This document shows, piece by piece, positions 1 through 8,278 of a stretch of 64,000 nucleotides of DNA. How positions within the stretch are numbered: the stretch's first letter is position 1; every line of letters starts with the position of its first letter. The stretch is from CAZPQN01 sp964588795 (GTDB taxonomy: Bacteria > Fidelibacterota > UBA2242). Under the pieces are notes generated by a model. It did no database searches. It saw nothing but the letters and a program-made list of their open reading frames with translations, and had not been told where the DNA came from. Position numbers and translations under genes: made by a program. Where the stretch lies: contig CAZPQN010000007.1 in assembly GCA_964588795.1 (NCBI GenBank), forward strand, positions 23,008-87,007, given 5' to 3'.

Positions 1-1
1 C

Positions 2-28
2 GATGAATTCGTCAAGCAGTTCGGTTAA
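2..28 (+). CDS. Possible 3' end of a gene cut by the window edge
   Basis: A short open stretch in one forward frame gives DEFVKQFG followed by TAA at 26-28. It may be the C-terminal end of a gene that starts before the window. Eight codons are too few to identify a product, and the other forward frames stop within the first 32 bases, so this could be chance. The following 49 bases up to the end of the minus-strand amidohydrolase hold nothing I recognise. Confidence 0.25.
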   Translation, partial: DEFVKQFG

Positions 29-77
29 TTAAATTCACACGCCGAGGCCTGACAGCGACGGGGAAAAGTTCAAAACA

Positions 78-1748
78 CTAATCAGGACGCTGGTAAACTA
101 ACTGACCCCCGACGATAGTCATATCCACCAGTACCTGATTAATTGTTTCGGGTGAAATTTGAAACAGGTTTCGGTTCAGCACCACCAAATCGGCTAATTT
201 TCCGATTTCCAAAGAGCCTTGCAGCTTTTCCTCGAAAGAAGCGTACGCGGCATCTAGTGTGTAAGCTTGCAGAGCCTCCGGTAACGAGATTTTCTGTTCG
301 GGAATCCAGCCGCCGGGGTTTTTATTATCGAGTGTACGTCTGGTGACCGCCGCATAGATCCCTTCTAATGGGGTCGGTGGGGCAACATACCAATCGCTAC
401 CAAAGACCAATCTGGCATGCCGATCTAACAGACTGCGGAATGCGTAAGTCGTCATACAGCGTTGGTGGCCGATAAAGCGTTCCGCCCAGCGACCATCGTC
501 AATGCAATGATAGGGTTGCATGCTGGCAATGACTCCCAGGGCGGCAAAACGCGGAATATCAGCCGGGGACAGGTGCTGGGCATGTTCAATGCGGAAGCGG
601 CGGTCTTTACCACCGTTTTCGGCGCTAACCCGTTCGTAGATGTCCAGTAACAAACGGTTAGCCCGATCACCGATGGCATGAATGGCAACCTGTAACCCGG
701 CTTTGTCACTGGCGCTGATCAGGGCATACAGGTCGGCAGGAGTATTGACCAGTAACCCTGAGTCCTGGCCTGTGTCACAGTAAGGTTCGAAAAACGCGGC
801 GGTATGGGAGCCCAGCGAGCCGTCCACGAAACCTTTGACCGTGCCGTATCTCAACCAATGATCACCCCGGCCTTCGCGCTTGATTTTTTTTGTCAGGTCT
901 TCCCAGGTGCCAAGTGGAACCGCCGCTGAAATGCGGGTGATTAATTGCCCCGCCTTTCGGGTTTGCTCAAACACCGCCAAATCATCCCAACCACCCATAT
1001 GATGGACCGCGGTCACCCCCTGTTGGGCAACGTATCGCATCGCGGCCATTAGGGCATTACTTTTCTGGCTCATCGTCGGCTGAGGAATGACCTTTTCCAC
1101 CAGGTACAGCGCATTGTCCTTAAGAATACCGGTCGGTTTACCGGTGCGATCACGTACAATCGTTCCACCTTCGACTGCTGGAGTATGGCGATCAATACCG
1201 GCGGCTTGCAGCGCTAAACTGTTTGCCAGGGCCATATGTCCGTCCAGGCGACTGATCCAAACCGGGTTGTGGGGGGTGACTGCGTCAATCCAATCACGTT
1301 CCGGCAGCGTTCCGCCCCATAAAGAATGGTCCCAGTCTCCCCCGGTGATCCATTCCCCGGGCGCACACTTTGCGGCGAATGCCTTGATGCGAGCGACGAA
1401 TTCGGCCTTGGTACGGGCATCACGTAATTGAACCTGAGTCAGATGAAACCCGCCTTCGATGAAATGGACATGGGCATCGATGAATCCCGGACACACAAAA
1501 CGCCCCCCCAGATCAAGCACACGAGTCCGGGAAGTGATTTGCGATTTGACCTGAGCATAATCCCCAACACCGATAATCTGCTCGGCCTTCACCGTCAACG
1601 CTTCGGCCCAGGGCTGAGCCGGATTACCGGTCCAGATGCGCGCATTAACGATCGCTAAATCGGCAGTCGGTCGATTAAAACAATTAGTAACCATTAACAG
1701 CCCCAAAATCAAAAGAAATAAGCCACTCGCGAACCAAATTTTTCTCAT
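78..1748 (-). CDS. YtcJ-type amidohydrolase, exported or membrane-anchored
   Basis: A 556-residue metal-dependent hydrolase of the amidohydrolase_3 (YtcJ) family, which hydrolyses amide or related C-N bonds; the substrate cannot be told from sequence. The metal-site motifs are in order: HVH at residues 93-95 after PGFIDA, K305 in the VKGFVDGS segment, H357 in AIHAIGD, H389 in RIEHAQH and D452 in FGSDW. The N-terminus has a hydrophobic segment (about residues 5-22) ending in VTNC, which could be a signal peptide or an atypical lipobox with Asn before Cys23. The ATG is preceded by an AGGAAAG ribosome-binding site. It is the only gene here on the minus strand and is transcribed away from tatC. 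Length is normal for the family (about 530-570). Family assignment is firm; export and lipidation are inference. Confidence 0.88.
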   Translation of the reverse strand: MRKIWFASGLFLLILGLLMVTNCFNRPTADLAIVNARIWTGNPAQPWAEALTVKAEQIIGVGDYAQVKSQITSRTRVLDLGGRFVCPGFIDAHVHFIEGGFHLTQVQLRDARTKAEFVARIKAFAAKCAPGEWITGGDWDHSLWGGTLPERDWIDAVTPHNPVWISRLDGHMALANSLALQAAGIDRHTPAVEGGTIVRDRTGKPTGILKDNALYLVEKVIPQPTMSQKSNALMAAMRYVAQQGVTAVHHMGGWDDLAVFEQTRKAGQLITRISAAVPLGTWEDLTKKIKREGRGDHWLRYGTVKGFVDGSLGSHTAAFFEPYCDTGQDSGLLVNTPADLYALISASDKAGLQVAIHAIGDRANRLLLDIYERVSAENGGKDRRFRIEHAQHLSPADIPRFAALGVIASMQPYHCIDDGRWAERFIGHQRCMTTYAFRSLLDRHARLVFGSDWYVAPPTPLEGIYAAVTRRTLDNKNPGGWIPEQKISLPEALQAYTLDAAYASFEEKLQGSLEIGKLADLVVLNRNLFQISPETINQVLVDMTIVGGQLVYQRPD

Positions 1749-1983
1749 ATTTTTTCTTTCCTATCAATGTCGAAATATAGTACCAAAGCGTACAACGTCG
1801 CAACCAACTTTTACAGCAGGTCATATGCAGACATTGGTTCATGTGGCAAATCGAACCGGGGGGCGTCTAATTTAAGCCAGATCTGAGACTGGCTGCCGGG
1901 AAGTGGGTACGGCGATTCCTTATGCTTTTATTCACCGGGATTGTTATATTTGCAGGTGTTTAGTTGGGTAGTGAGTAAATACT
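1749..1983. other. Divergent intergenic region between the amidohydrolase and tatC
   Basis: This 235-bp stretch separates two divergent genes and should hold both promoters. On the minus strand, TTGCGA (complement of 1798-1803) and TATATT (complement of 1774-1779) are spaced 18 bp and could serve the amidohydrolase. On the plus strand, TATATTTG at 1945-1952 matches the Bacteroidetes -7 pattern TAnnTTTG, but I see no matching -33 element. A perfect 6-bp inverted repeat (AGCCAG 1875-1880, CTGGCT 1889-1894) could form a hairpin or a regulator site. All are weak by-eye calls. Confidence 0.3.
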
Positions 1984-2769
1984 TTGGCGATTACAGAACC
2001 TGAGACGAGCCGTATAACGGGTGAGAAGGAGATGAGTTTCTTCGAGCACCTGGAGGAGCTCCGCTGGCGACTGATCAAGGCGCTTGCCAGCGTGGTACTG
2101 TTTTCCATTTTGGCTTTTACCTTTTCAGACCAGATCATTGACTGGTTAATTCGCCCGACCCGCCATCTCACCATTCCAATGTCTCTTCAGGTTCTCAAGG
2201 TGCAAGGGCTGCTAATGCTGAAGTTTACGGTAGCCTTTGTGTTGGGCATTGGTTTATCATTACCGGCCTTAGCTTACCAGTTATGGGCTTTCGTTGCACC
2301 GGGGCTTTTTCGAGAAGAGCGGCGTTGGGGGCCCCTGATAATCTGTGCTGTTACTTTATTTTTTCTGATCGGCGCTGCCTTCGCCTACTGGGTGATCATT
2401 CCCTTTGCGCTGAATTTTATGGTCAACATTGGCGTCGAAGGCATAGCGCGGAATATTTCGATCGAATTTTATACCCGGTTTGTCCTCCAGCTTCTATTGG
2501 CCACCGGAATAATTTTTCAGATGCCGGTGCTGACCTTTCTATTGGCAAGACTGGGGCTGGTGACACCGCAATTTTTACGCCGTTACTGGCGGGTCGCCGT
2601 GGTGATTATCCTGATTATTGCGGCGATCATTACTCCGCCCGATCCAGTGAGCATGATCATCATGAGCATTCCGCTTTTGGCACTTTATGTGTTCAGTATC
2701 GGGATTGCCCAGCTGGCCGTGCGAAAAAAGCCCCGCCTGCCGACAACCGAGGAGGCCTCCCGTCCGTGA
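1984..2769 (+). CDS. tatC: Sec-independent protein translocase subunit TatC
   Basis: TatC, the polytopic receptor of the twin-arginine translocase, which recognises RR signal peptides of folded proteins at the inner membrane. The hallmark N-terminal segment EKEMSFFEHLEELRWRL is present, followed by six predicted membrane segments, the loop FVAPGLFREERRW and a typical short basic cytoplasmic tail; 245-261 residues is the normal length. The start is uncertain. TTG at 1984 gives 261 residues and keeps the EKEM residues common in relatives. ATG at 2032 gives MSFFEHLEELR, but its purine-rich GAAGGAG abuts the codon with almost no spacing. The end overlaps the next gene by GTGA. No tatA/tatB is present in the window, so the partner must be elsewhere. 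Confidence 0.95.
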   Translation: MAITEPETSRITGEKEMSFFEHLEELRWRLIKALASVVLFSILAFTFSDQIIDWLIRPTRHLTIPMSLQVLKVQGLLMLKFTVAFVLGIGLSLPALAYQLWAFVAPGLFREERRWGPLIICAVTLFFLIGAAFAYWVIIPFALNFMVNIGVEGIARNISIEFYTRFVLQLLLATGIIFQMPVLTFLLARLGLVTPQFLRRYWRVAVVIILIIAAIITPPDPVSMIIMSIPLLALYVFSIGIAQLAVRKKPRLPTTEEASRP

Positions 2770-3752
2770 GCCGCCCAGAGATTAGCTTAAAGCAAATTTA
2801 TCGGCCGGTCACGGAACAACTAGCTCAGTTCCAGATTGAATTTCGGCAGGCTTTAGATTCTGATGTGGAATTGATTAACCAAATCGTTGCCTACATTCGA
2901 TCACTGCCCAGTAAGCATATTCGCCCTGCCCTGGTCTTGCTGAGCGCCAGACTCTGCGGTGAGCCGAATGAGCGTTCCGTTATCTGTTCCAGTTTAGTGG
3001 AAATACTGCACACCGCAACCTTAATCCATGATGATATTGTAGATGAAGCTCAAACCAGGCGCGGTAAGCCGTCGGTTAACGCCTTGTGGAAAAACAAAAT
3101 ATCCGTTCTTTTGGGTGATTTTTTATTCAGCAAATCCCTGCGCAGTATGCTGAAACTGCGGGATTTCGAAGCTCTGGAATTGTTATCGCTGACCTCCGAA
3201 TTACTGAGTTCGGGTGAAATTCTGCAAATCGAAAAAAGCCAGAATGACGGGATGGATGAGCCAACCTATTATCGCATGATCTGGGCCAAAACCGCATCGC
3301 TTTTTGCGACCAGTTGCAAAGTTGGGGCGATCACCGTGGGAGCGTCAGCGGATAAGTGTACGGCGTTGTTCGAGTACGGACGCAATTTAGGGATGGCGTT
3401 CCAGATCAAGGACGACCTGTTCGATTTCACGGGGACGGAGACGCGCATCGGCAAACCGATTACGCGGGATTTAAAAAGCAATCTGATCACCTTACCCCTC
3501 ATTCACACCCTGAATCAGGTCGCTCCGGAAATGCGCAATCGGGTGAAGCGGGTACTGCGCAATTCACCAACCGGCGCTGAGATTGATGAGATCGTAGCCC
3601 TGATCGAATCATCGGGAGGGGTAGAGTTTACCGAATCCAGAATGCAGGCGCTGACCAATCGGGCGATTGAAGCTTTAAGCATTTTTCCGGATAATGAAGC
3701 AAAAACTGCCCTGATCGGATTAGCTCGCTACAATGAGGTTCGGAAACGATGA
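2766..3752 (+). CDS. Long-chain trans-polyprenyl diphosphate synthase
   Basis: A 328-residue trans-isoprenyl diphosphate synthase that extends an allylic diphosphate with IPP, most likely to make the side chain of menaquinone or another quinone (IspB/HepT-type). Both aspartate-rich motifs are present: DDIVD in LIHDDIVDEAQTRRG and DDLFD in FQIKDDLFDFTG; KHIRP near the N-terminus matches the IPP-binding region. The start is GTG at 2766, whose last two bases are shared with the tatC stop (GTGA). An upstream extension of the same frame lies wholly inside tatC and has no family similarity, so I reject it. Product chain length cannot be read reliably. It is translationally coupled to tatC and to the following glycosyltransferase. 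Confidence 0.92.
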   Translation: MSRPEISLKQIYRPVTEQLAQFQIEFRQALDSDVELINQIVAYIRSLPSKHIRPALVLLSARLCGEPNERSVICSSLVEILHTATLIHDDIVDEAQTRRGKPSVNALWKNKISVLLGDFLFSKSLRSMLKLRDFEALELLSLTSELLSSGEILQIEKSQNDGMDEPTYYRMIWAKTASLFATSCKVGAITVGASADKCTALFEYGRNLGMAFQIKDDLFDFTGTETRIGKPITRDLKSNLITLPLIHTLNQVAPEMRNRVKRVLRNSPTGAEIDEIVALIESSGGVEFTESRMQALTNRAIEALSIFPDNEAKTALIGLARYNEVRKR

Positions 3753-4789
3753 GAATCCCGCCCCACCCCCGAAAAATCCTGATCATGCGCCTCAGCGCCT
3801 TAGGTGATCTGGTCGTACTGACGCCAATTTTTCGGCGACTTAGGGAGCAATTCCCTGAAGCCGAGATCGATGTCCTGGTAAAGCAGGAAATCGCGGCGGT
3901 GGTCGCCAATAATCCCTTCATCACCAATGTTCTGACTTTCACGACCTCGGCCGGATTTTGCAGTTGGCGGCGGCTCTGCCGGCAATTGGCGGAGCGCGGG
4001 TATGATCTTTTCATCGACATGCATCGCAATTTGCGAAGTTTTGTGCTGGGATGGTACTTGCGTCGGACACCGCGCTTACTTTATCATAAACCGCGCCTGC
4101 TCCGGTTTCTCCTGTTTTACTGCCGGTGGAATCGTTTTCCCCGGGGTTTCCGCCTGCTCGACTCCTATTTGGCGGTGCTTAAACCACTGGGTATTACGAC
4201 CGATTCGAATACCCTGACCGAGATTTTTCTACCCGGAGAAACCGCCGACAATGCGCGCTTGATACTTGAACGCCATGGCCTCACATCCGACTTTGTCGTC
4301 TTGCTCCCGATTGCCACGTGGCCAAACAAGCTTTATCCGCTGGAAAGATATAGCGAAATCGCCCGGCGGATCAATATAGAACTAAAAATGGCGGTGGTAT
4401 GGCTGGGCGGGCACTTCGATGAGCATCTTAAGCGTCTAAATTATTTGGTGCCGGGACAGAGTGTCAGGATAATGGGTGAAACGACGCTTCCGGAAGCACT
4501 CGGAATCATTAGCCTGAGCCGGGCCGTAATCGGCAACGACACCGGATTGACTTACGCCGCTGAGGCTTTAGGGGTACCGACTGTCCTGATCATGGGGCCG
4601 ACGGCGCACGAGACTGGCGCCGGAACTTACCACCCGACCAGCGTGGAAGTCTTTACCCAGCTTTGGTGCCGACCCTGTTCCCAGAAAGGCGATCGCCTGT
4701 GCTATCGCCGGCAAAGGTACTGTATGGAACGTATCAGCAGTCACCAGGTTTGGGAAGCTCTGCAATCGATACTAAGGAGCCGCACATGA
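3749..4789 (+). CDS. GT9 heptosyltransferase-family glycosyltransferase
   Basis: A 346-residue GT-B-fold glycosyltransferase of family 9, whose members transfer ADP-heptose to the LPS inner core. The N-terminal signature MRLSALGDLVVLTPIFRRL and the C-terminal nucleotide-sugar motif NDTGLTYAAEALGVPTV are clear. A Cys-rich patch near the C-terminus (CRPCSQKGDRLC) is also common in this family. The ATG at 3749 overlaps the previous stop (ATGA), and its own TGA overlaps the waaA ATG. Placement directly before waaA supports a role in LPS core assembly at the cytoplasmic face of the inner membrane. Whether the sugar is heptose is inference. Confidence 0.9.
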   Translation: MRIPPHPRKILIMRLSALGDLVVLTPIFRRLREQFPEAEIDVLVKQEIAAVVANNPFITNVLTFTTSAGFCSWRRLCRQLAERGYDLFIDMHRNLRSFVLGWYLRRTPRLLYHKPRLLRFLLFYCRWNRFPRGFRLLDSYLAVLKPLGITTDSNTLTEIFLPGETADNARLILERHGLTSDFVVLLPIATWPNKLYPLERYSEIARRINIELKMAVVWLGGHFDEHLKRLNYLVPGQSVRIMGETTLPEALGIISLSRAVIGNDTGLTYAAEALGVPTVLIMGPTAHETGAGTYHPTSVEVFTQLWCRPCSQKGDRLCYRRQRYCMERISSHQVWEALQSILRSRT

Positions 4790-6221
4790 CATTTTTCTGG
4801 TTAATTTTATATAATGCGATTTTTATTCCACTGGCTTATTTGGTACNNNNNNNNNNNNNNNNNNNNNNNNNNNNNNNNNNNNNNNNNNNNNNNNNNNNNN
4901 NNNNNNNNNNNNNNNNNNNNNNNNNNNNNNNNNNNNNNNNNNNNNNTTTTTCTGGTTAATTTTATATAATGCGATTTTTATTCCACTGGCTTATTTGGTA
5001 CTTATTATCTGGGCCCAGTTCGACACCAAACTGCGGGATGGAATAACAGGCCGAAAGACAATCTGGCTGAAGCTGGAGGAATTCCGCCGGCATTCTGCCA
5101 ATCATACCGTTTTTCTCATCCATTCGGCATCACTCGGCGAATTTGAACAAGCGAAGCCGGTGATTCGCGGTCTGAAAGCTATGCGTCCAGATATTGAGAT
5201 TGTAGCCAGTTTTACTTCACCCAGCGGATTTAAAAATGCCGAACGTATCCGGGAAGTGGCTCTTTTCACCTACCTACCCTTTGATTCATTTTTGAATTCT
5301 CGGCGTTTTATCCAGCGTCTGCGTCCGGCGAAGATTATTTTCGTGACCTACGAGCTGTGGCCGAACCTGATCCATCTTGCACAGCGTTACCGCATCCCGA
5401 CCTATCTCATTTCCGCGCGCATCCGGGAGGGCAGCACCAAGCTCAAACCGGTGATCCGCACGTTTTTCAGCGAGCTGTATCGTTCCCTCAACTATATCTA
5501 CGCAATATCCGATGAGCATAAAAAGTCGGTGCTCAAGCTGATCGGTTCGGTCAATATTACCGTTCTGACCTTAGGCGACACCCGCTACGATCAGGTTATC
5601 CAGCGTTCGCGGGAGATGATTTATAAAAAGATACCGAAGATATTCGACGATGGGTTTGTGTTTATTGCCGGCAGTCTCTGGCCGCAGGATGCCCGTCACC
5701 TTTTACCGGCCCTCTATCGCACTTTACGTGAGTATCGGCAGTTGAAAATCATCATCGCTCCCCATGAACCCGTCGAATATGTATTGGAAGAATTTGAAGA
5801 TGCTTTCCTGACCGAGGGTTTCGAGACCGTTCGTCTTTCGCAGAGGGAAGTAACTCCGGGACTGCAACGCGTTGTGCTGGTAGACCGGGTGGGGATCTTG
5901 GCGGAGCTGTATCATCAAGCCCACCTGGCTTTTGTGGGTGGAAGTTTCCGGGGTTCGATCCATAATGTCATGGAGCCCGCTGTGGCAGGTTTGCCGGTGT
6001 TATTTGGCCCAACCTATACCAATTCCCAGGAAGCCAAGTTGTTGCTCGAAGCGGGTGGCGCACGCTGTTGCGACAATGAAGTGTGCATATATGAAGTTCT
6101 GTGCAACTTTCTGACTCATCCGGAGGAATATCAACAGGCGGCGTTATCTTCCCGACAGGTCATTCTGGAGAACATGGGAGCTTCAGCCCGTACGGTCAAG
6201 GAAATCCTGGAATCAACGTGA
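4786..6221 (+). CDS. waaA: 3-deoxy-D-manno-octulosonic acid (Kdo) transferase, split by an assembly gap
   Basis: WaaA/KdtA transfers Kdo from CMP-Kdo to lipid IVA, the first step of LPS core building on the inner membrane. The N-terminal glycosyltransferase domain shows FLIHSASLGEFEQAKPVI; the C-terminal domain has FVGGSFRGSIHNVMEPA and GLPVLFGP, both diagnostic. As given, the frame is broken by the N run and a duplicated 55 bp. Joining 4786-4846 directly to 5002-6221 gives 1281 nt, a clean 426-residue protein beginning MTFFWLILYNAIF with the N-terminal membrane anchor expected of WaaA, at the family's usual length (about 425). The ATG overlaps the preceding stop (ATGA) and the stop overlaps the next GTG (GTGA). 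Number of Kdo residues added cannot be inferred. Confidence 0.93.
4792..4846 (+). repeat. Left copy of the 55-bp duplicate flanking the assembly gap
   Basis: These 55 bases are identical to 4947-5001 on the other side of the 100-N gap. The copy lies in the first codons of waaA. The pattern is what an assembler leaves when two contigs that overlap by a k-mer are scaffolded with a fixed-size gap instead of being merged. Confidence 0.95.
4847..4946. other. Assembly gap of 100 N
   Basis: Exactly 100 undetermined bases, the conventional placeholder for a gap of unknown size. It interrupts waaA after about 20 codons. Identical 55-bp ends indicate that no real sequence is missing and that the flanks overlap. 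Confidence 0.98.
4947..5001 (+). repeat. Right copy of the 55-bp duplicate flanking the assembly gap
   Basis: Perfect copy of 4792-4846. Removing the N run and one copy (155 bases in total) restores a single open reading frame through waaA, so the duplication is almost certainly not biological. Confidence 0.95.
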
Positions 6222-6883
6222 AGATAGAATTCCAGGGTGTCTCGTTCGGCTATTCACCGGAGCGGCTGATATTTGAGAATTTGAATCTACAAATTCCCCT
6301 GCGGCAATGGATAGCCATCACCGGCCCCTGCGGCAGTGGCAAGACCACCCTCGCCAAGCTGATTGCCGGATTACTTAAACCTTCGGTCGGTCGCATCCAA
6401 CTCCCGGTCGCAGACGATAGCCCCGTGCCGTTCCATATCGGGTATCTGTATCAGAATCCTGACGACCAGTTTGTCCATTTCAATCTTGAACGCGAGACGG
6501 CTTTCAATCTCGAAAATCAAAGTGTCCAACCTACTCGCATCCAGACAGTCGTCAAGGAAACCCTCGAGCGGGTGCGACTGTGGGCGCGTCGCAGTGATTC
6601 ACCGCATCATTTGGCCGGCGGTGAAAAACAACGCTTAGCCTTAGCGGGTATGTTGGTCAGCTCTCCACAATTGCTGATATTGGACGAGCCAACGGCTTTG
6701 CTGGATGTTTTTGCCCGGAAAGAATTATATGACTTCAGTCGGGAACTAATTACGCAAGGGCTCAGCATCATCTGGATAACCCAGAACCGCTATGAACAGA
6801 GCTTGGCTGATCGGGTTCTGAATATCAGCAGTGATCGCGTAATTAGCTTCAGCACCTTGGAGGTTAAGCCGCATGCCGCCTGA
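6218..6883 (+). CDS. ECF/CbiO-type ABC transporter ATPase (first of a pair)
   Basis: A 221-residue ABC ATPase. Walker A is GPCGSGKTT, the Q-loop region LYQNPDDQFVHF is typical of EcfA/CbiO energising subunits, the signature is LAGGEKQRLALAG and Walker B LLILDEPTALLD. The start is GTG at 6218, overlapping the waaA stop (GTGA); a longer upstream reading would lie inside waaA and lacks similarity. The end overlaps the second ATPase by 11 nt. Such pairs normally energise a vitamin or metal-ion ECF transporter together with an EcfT membrane protein, but none is adjacent. Substrate unknown. Confidence 0.88.
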   Translation: MKIEFQGVSFGYSPERLIFENLNLQIPLRQWIAITGPCGSGKTTLAKLIAGLLKPSVGRIQLPVADDSPVPFHIGYLYQNPDDQFVHFNLERETAFNLENQSVQPTRIQTVVKETLERVRLWARRSDSPHHLAGGEKQRLALAGMLVSSPQLLILDEPTALLDVFARKELYDFSRELITQGLSIIWITQNRYEQSLADRVLNISSDRVISFSTLEVKPHAA

Positions 6884-7613
6884 ACCGGTCCTGATTGATA
6901 TACACAACCTCAGATTTCGTTATCAGAGTATGGCGGAATTCGAGCTATATATCGAAAAATTCACCTGTGACGGTCAGACCCCTATTGGTGTCTACGGACC
7001 CGGGGGTAGTGGCAAGAGTACCTTCGGGCGCCTGCTGGCCGGGATTCTCAAACCTCAGGACGGCACCATTACTGTATCGTTGAATAGACAGACTGGAACT
7101 TCCGCCGCATTGTCGGTAACCTATTTGCCACAACTGCCGGAAGAGGTTTTTCTGGGACTGCGGATCATACCGGCAATCGAAACAATCCTGGGTTCGAATC
7201 ACGACCCGGCTGGTCAGGATCATTTCCGGCAACTGCTGGATGAATTCAAGTTGGATTATCGTAAATTGCAGGAACGGTATGGGTTCGAGCTGAGCGGGGG
7301 CGAATTGCGCAAGGTTGCCTTGGCGTTTGGCTTTGCGCGCAGTGGTGCCATTCTGATTTTTGATGAACCGACCATTGCACTTAGCCCGGAAGACGAAGCG
7401 ATTTTTGACCGGGTTGTCACCCAGCTGGCCCTGCGCAAGACCCTGATCTGTATTTCCCATGATTTTGAACTCCTGCACCGCCATTGCGGGCGGATGCTTG
7501 TTTTTAAACAAGGACGGATACTTTACGATGGTCCGGAATCAGCCCTGCGTAACGCAGACGCCATTTGTCATGCGGTAGGACTGGATTTGTACTTTGATAT
7601 GCTTATGTCTTAA
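6873..7613 (+). CDS. ECF-type ABC transporter ATPase (second of a pair)
   Basis: A 246-residue ABC ATPase with Walker A GPGGSGKST, Q-loop YLPQLPEEVFLG, signature LSGGELRKVALAF, Walker B AILIFDEPTIALSPED and switch His in ISHDFELLHRH. It overlaps the preceding ATPase by 11 nt, so the two are translated together and probably form a heterodimer like EcfA1/EcfA2. The next gene (pgsA) is unrelated and begins 25 bp after the stop, so the operon encodes neither the expected EcfT scaffold nor a substrate-binding S component. Confidence 0.86.
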   Translation: MPPEPVLIDIHNLRFRYQSMAEFELYIEKFTCDGQTPIGVYGPGGSGKSTFGRLLAGILKPQDGTITVSLNRQTGTSAALSVTYLPQLPEEVFLGLRIIPAIETILGSNHDPAGQDHFRQLLDEFKLDYRKLQERYGFELSGGELRKVALAFGFARSGAILIFDEPTIALSPEDEAIFDRVVTQLALRKTLICISHDFELLHRHCGRMLVFKQGRILYDGPESALRNADAICHAVGLDLYFDMLMS

Positions 7614-7638
7614 TTTTGAATAACATGTCAGGACAGAT

Positions 7639-8268
7639 ATGATTAAATCAGCCGCTAACGTTAAACAGATTGTTACCGATAAATACAACTCCATCCCGCC
7701 TCGTCGGATTGTCACGACTTCGAATATTATCTCTTTGACCCGGGCTTTTTTGACCGTACCGATCCTGTACTATTTGCGCAAGGGCGATGGCTCAGTCGCC
7801 CTGATTTTCATCCTGATTGCGATTGTTTCGGACATGCTGGACGGCTGGTTGGCCAGAATCAGCCGCGAGATCACCGAAATCGGCAAAGTTCTCGATCCAT
7901 TCGCGGATGCTGTTGTGCTTTTAAGCGTCATGCTGTTTCTGATAATTGACGAGCGCATGCCGGTATTTTTCTTCATGTTCATGGTGGTGCGCTATTTCAT
8001 TATTTCTTTACTGGCGGTTTACCTGCTGAATAACTGTGGCATTTCGCCCTGTGCCAATAAGTCCGGCAAGGTTTCGATCCTTTTTACCGCTTTGACCGTG
8101 CTGGCTTTTCTTTATCCGGACTTCTTTGGAGAGTGGGTGCAACCGATCATGTGGGGCGCGGTCTTTTTCATGACTCTGAGTGGAATTCAATATATCCTGG
8201 ACTTCGGACAAAAAATCTGGATAACTACACGCGACCGCCGGAGAAGCAAAATCCAGCAGGCGGCCTGA
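7639..8268 (+). CDS. pgsA: CDP-diacylglycerol-glycerol-3-phosphate 3-phosphatidyltransferase
   Basis: A 209-residue CDP-alcohol phosphatidyltransferase that makes phosphatidylglycerol phosphate from CDP-diacylglycerol and glycerol-3-phosphate at the inner membrane. The catalytic CDP-OH-P motif is complete: D65-x2-D68-G69-x2-A72-R73-x8-G82-x3-D86-x3-D90, in SDMLDGWLARI and IGKVLDPFAD. Four to six hydrophobic segments follow the family pattern. The PgsA role is preferred over other CDP-alcohol transferases because of the length and the neighbouring ftsY/rimO, a common context for pgsA; the acceptor alcohol is inference. Confidence 0.85.
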   Translation: MIKSAANVKQIVTDKYNSIPPRRIVTTSNIISLTRAFLTVPILYYLRKGDGSVALIFILIAIVSDMLDGWLARISREITEIGKVLDPFADAVVLLSVMLFLIIDERMPVFFFMFMVVRYFIISLLAVYLLNNCGISPCANKSGKVSILFTALTVLAFLYPDFFGEWVQPIMWGAVFFMTLSGIQYILDFGQKIWITTRDRRRSKIQQAA

Positions 8269-8278
8269 TGCGGATCGC

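Noticed and set aside
2283..2765. A 161-residue N-terminal extension of the polyprenyl synthase frame into tatC
   Set aside because: The extension overlaps most of tatC, is rich in Arg/Cys/His as out-of-frame readings are, and the GTG at 2766 gives a normal family-length protein.
4792..5001. A genuine 55-bp tandem duplication within waaA
   Set aside because: The copies flank a placeholder run of exactly 100 N, and merging them restores the frame, so an assembly overlap is the simpler reading.
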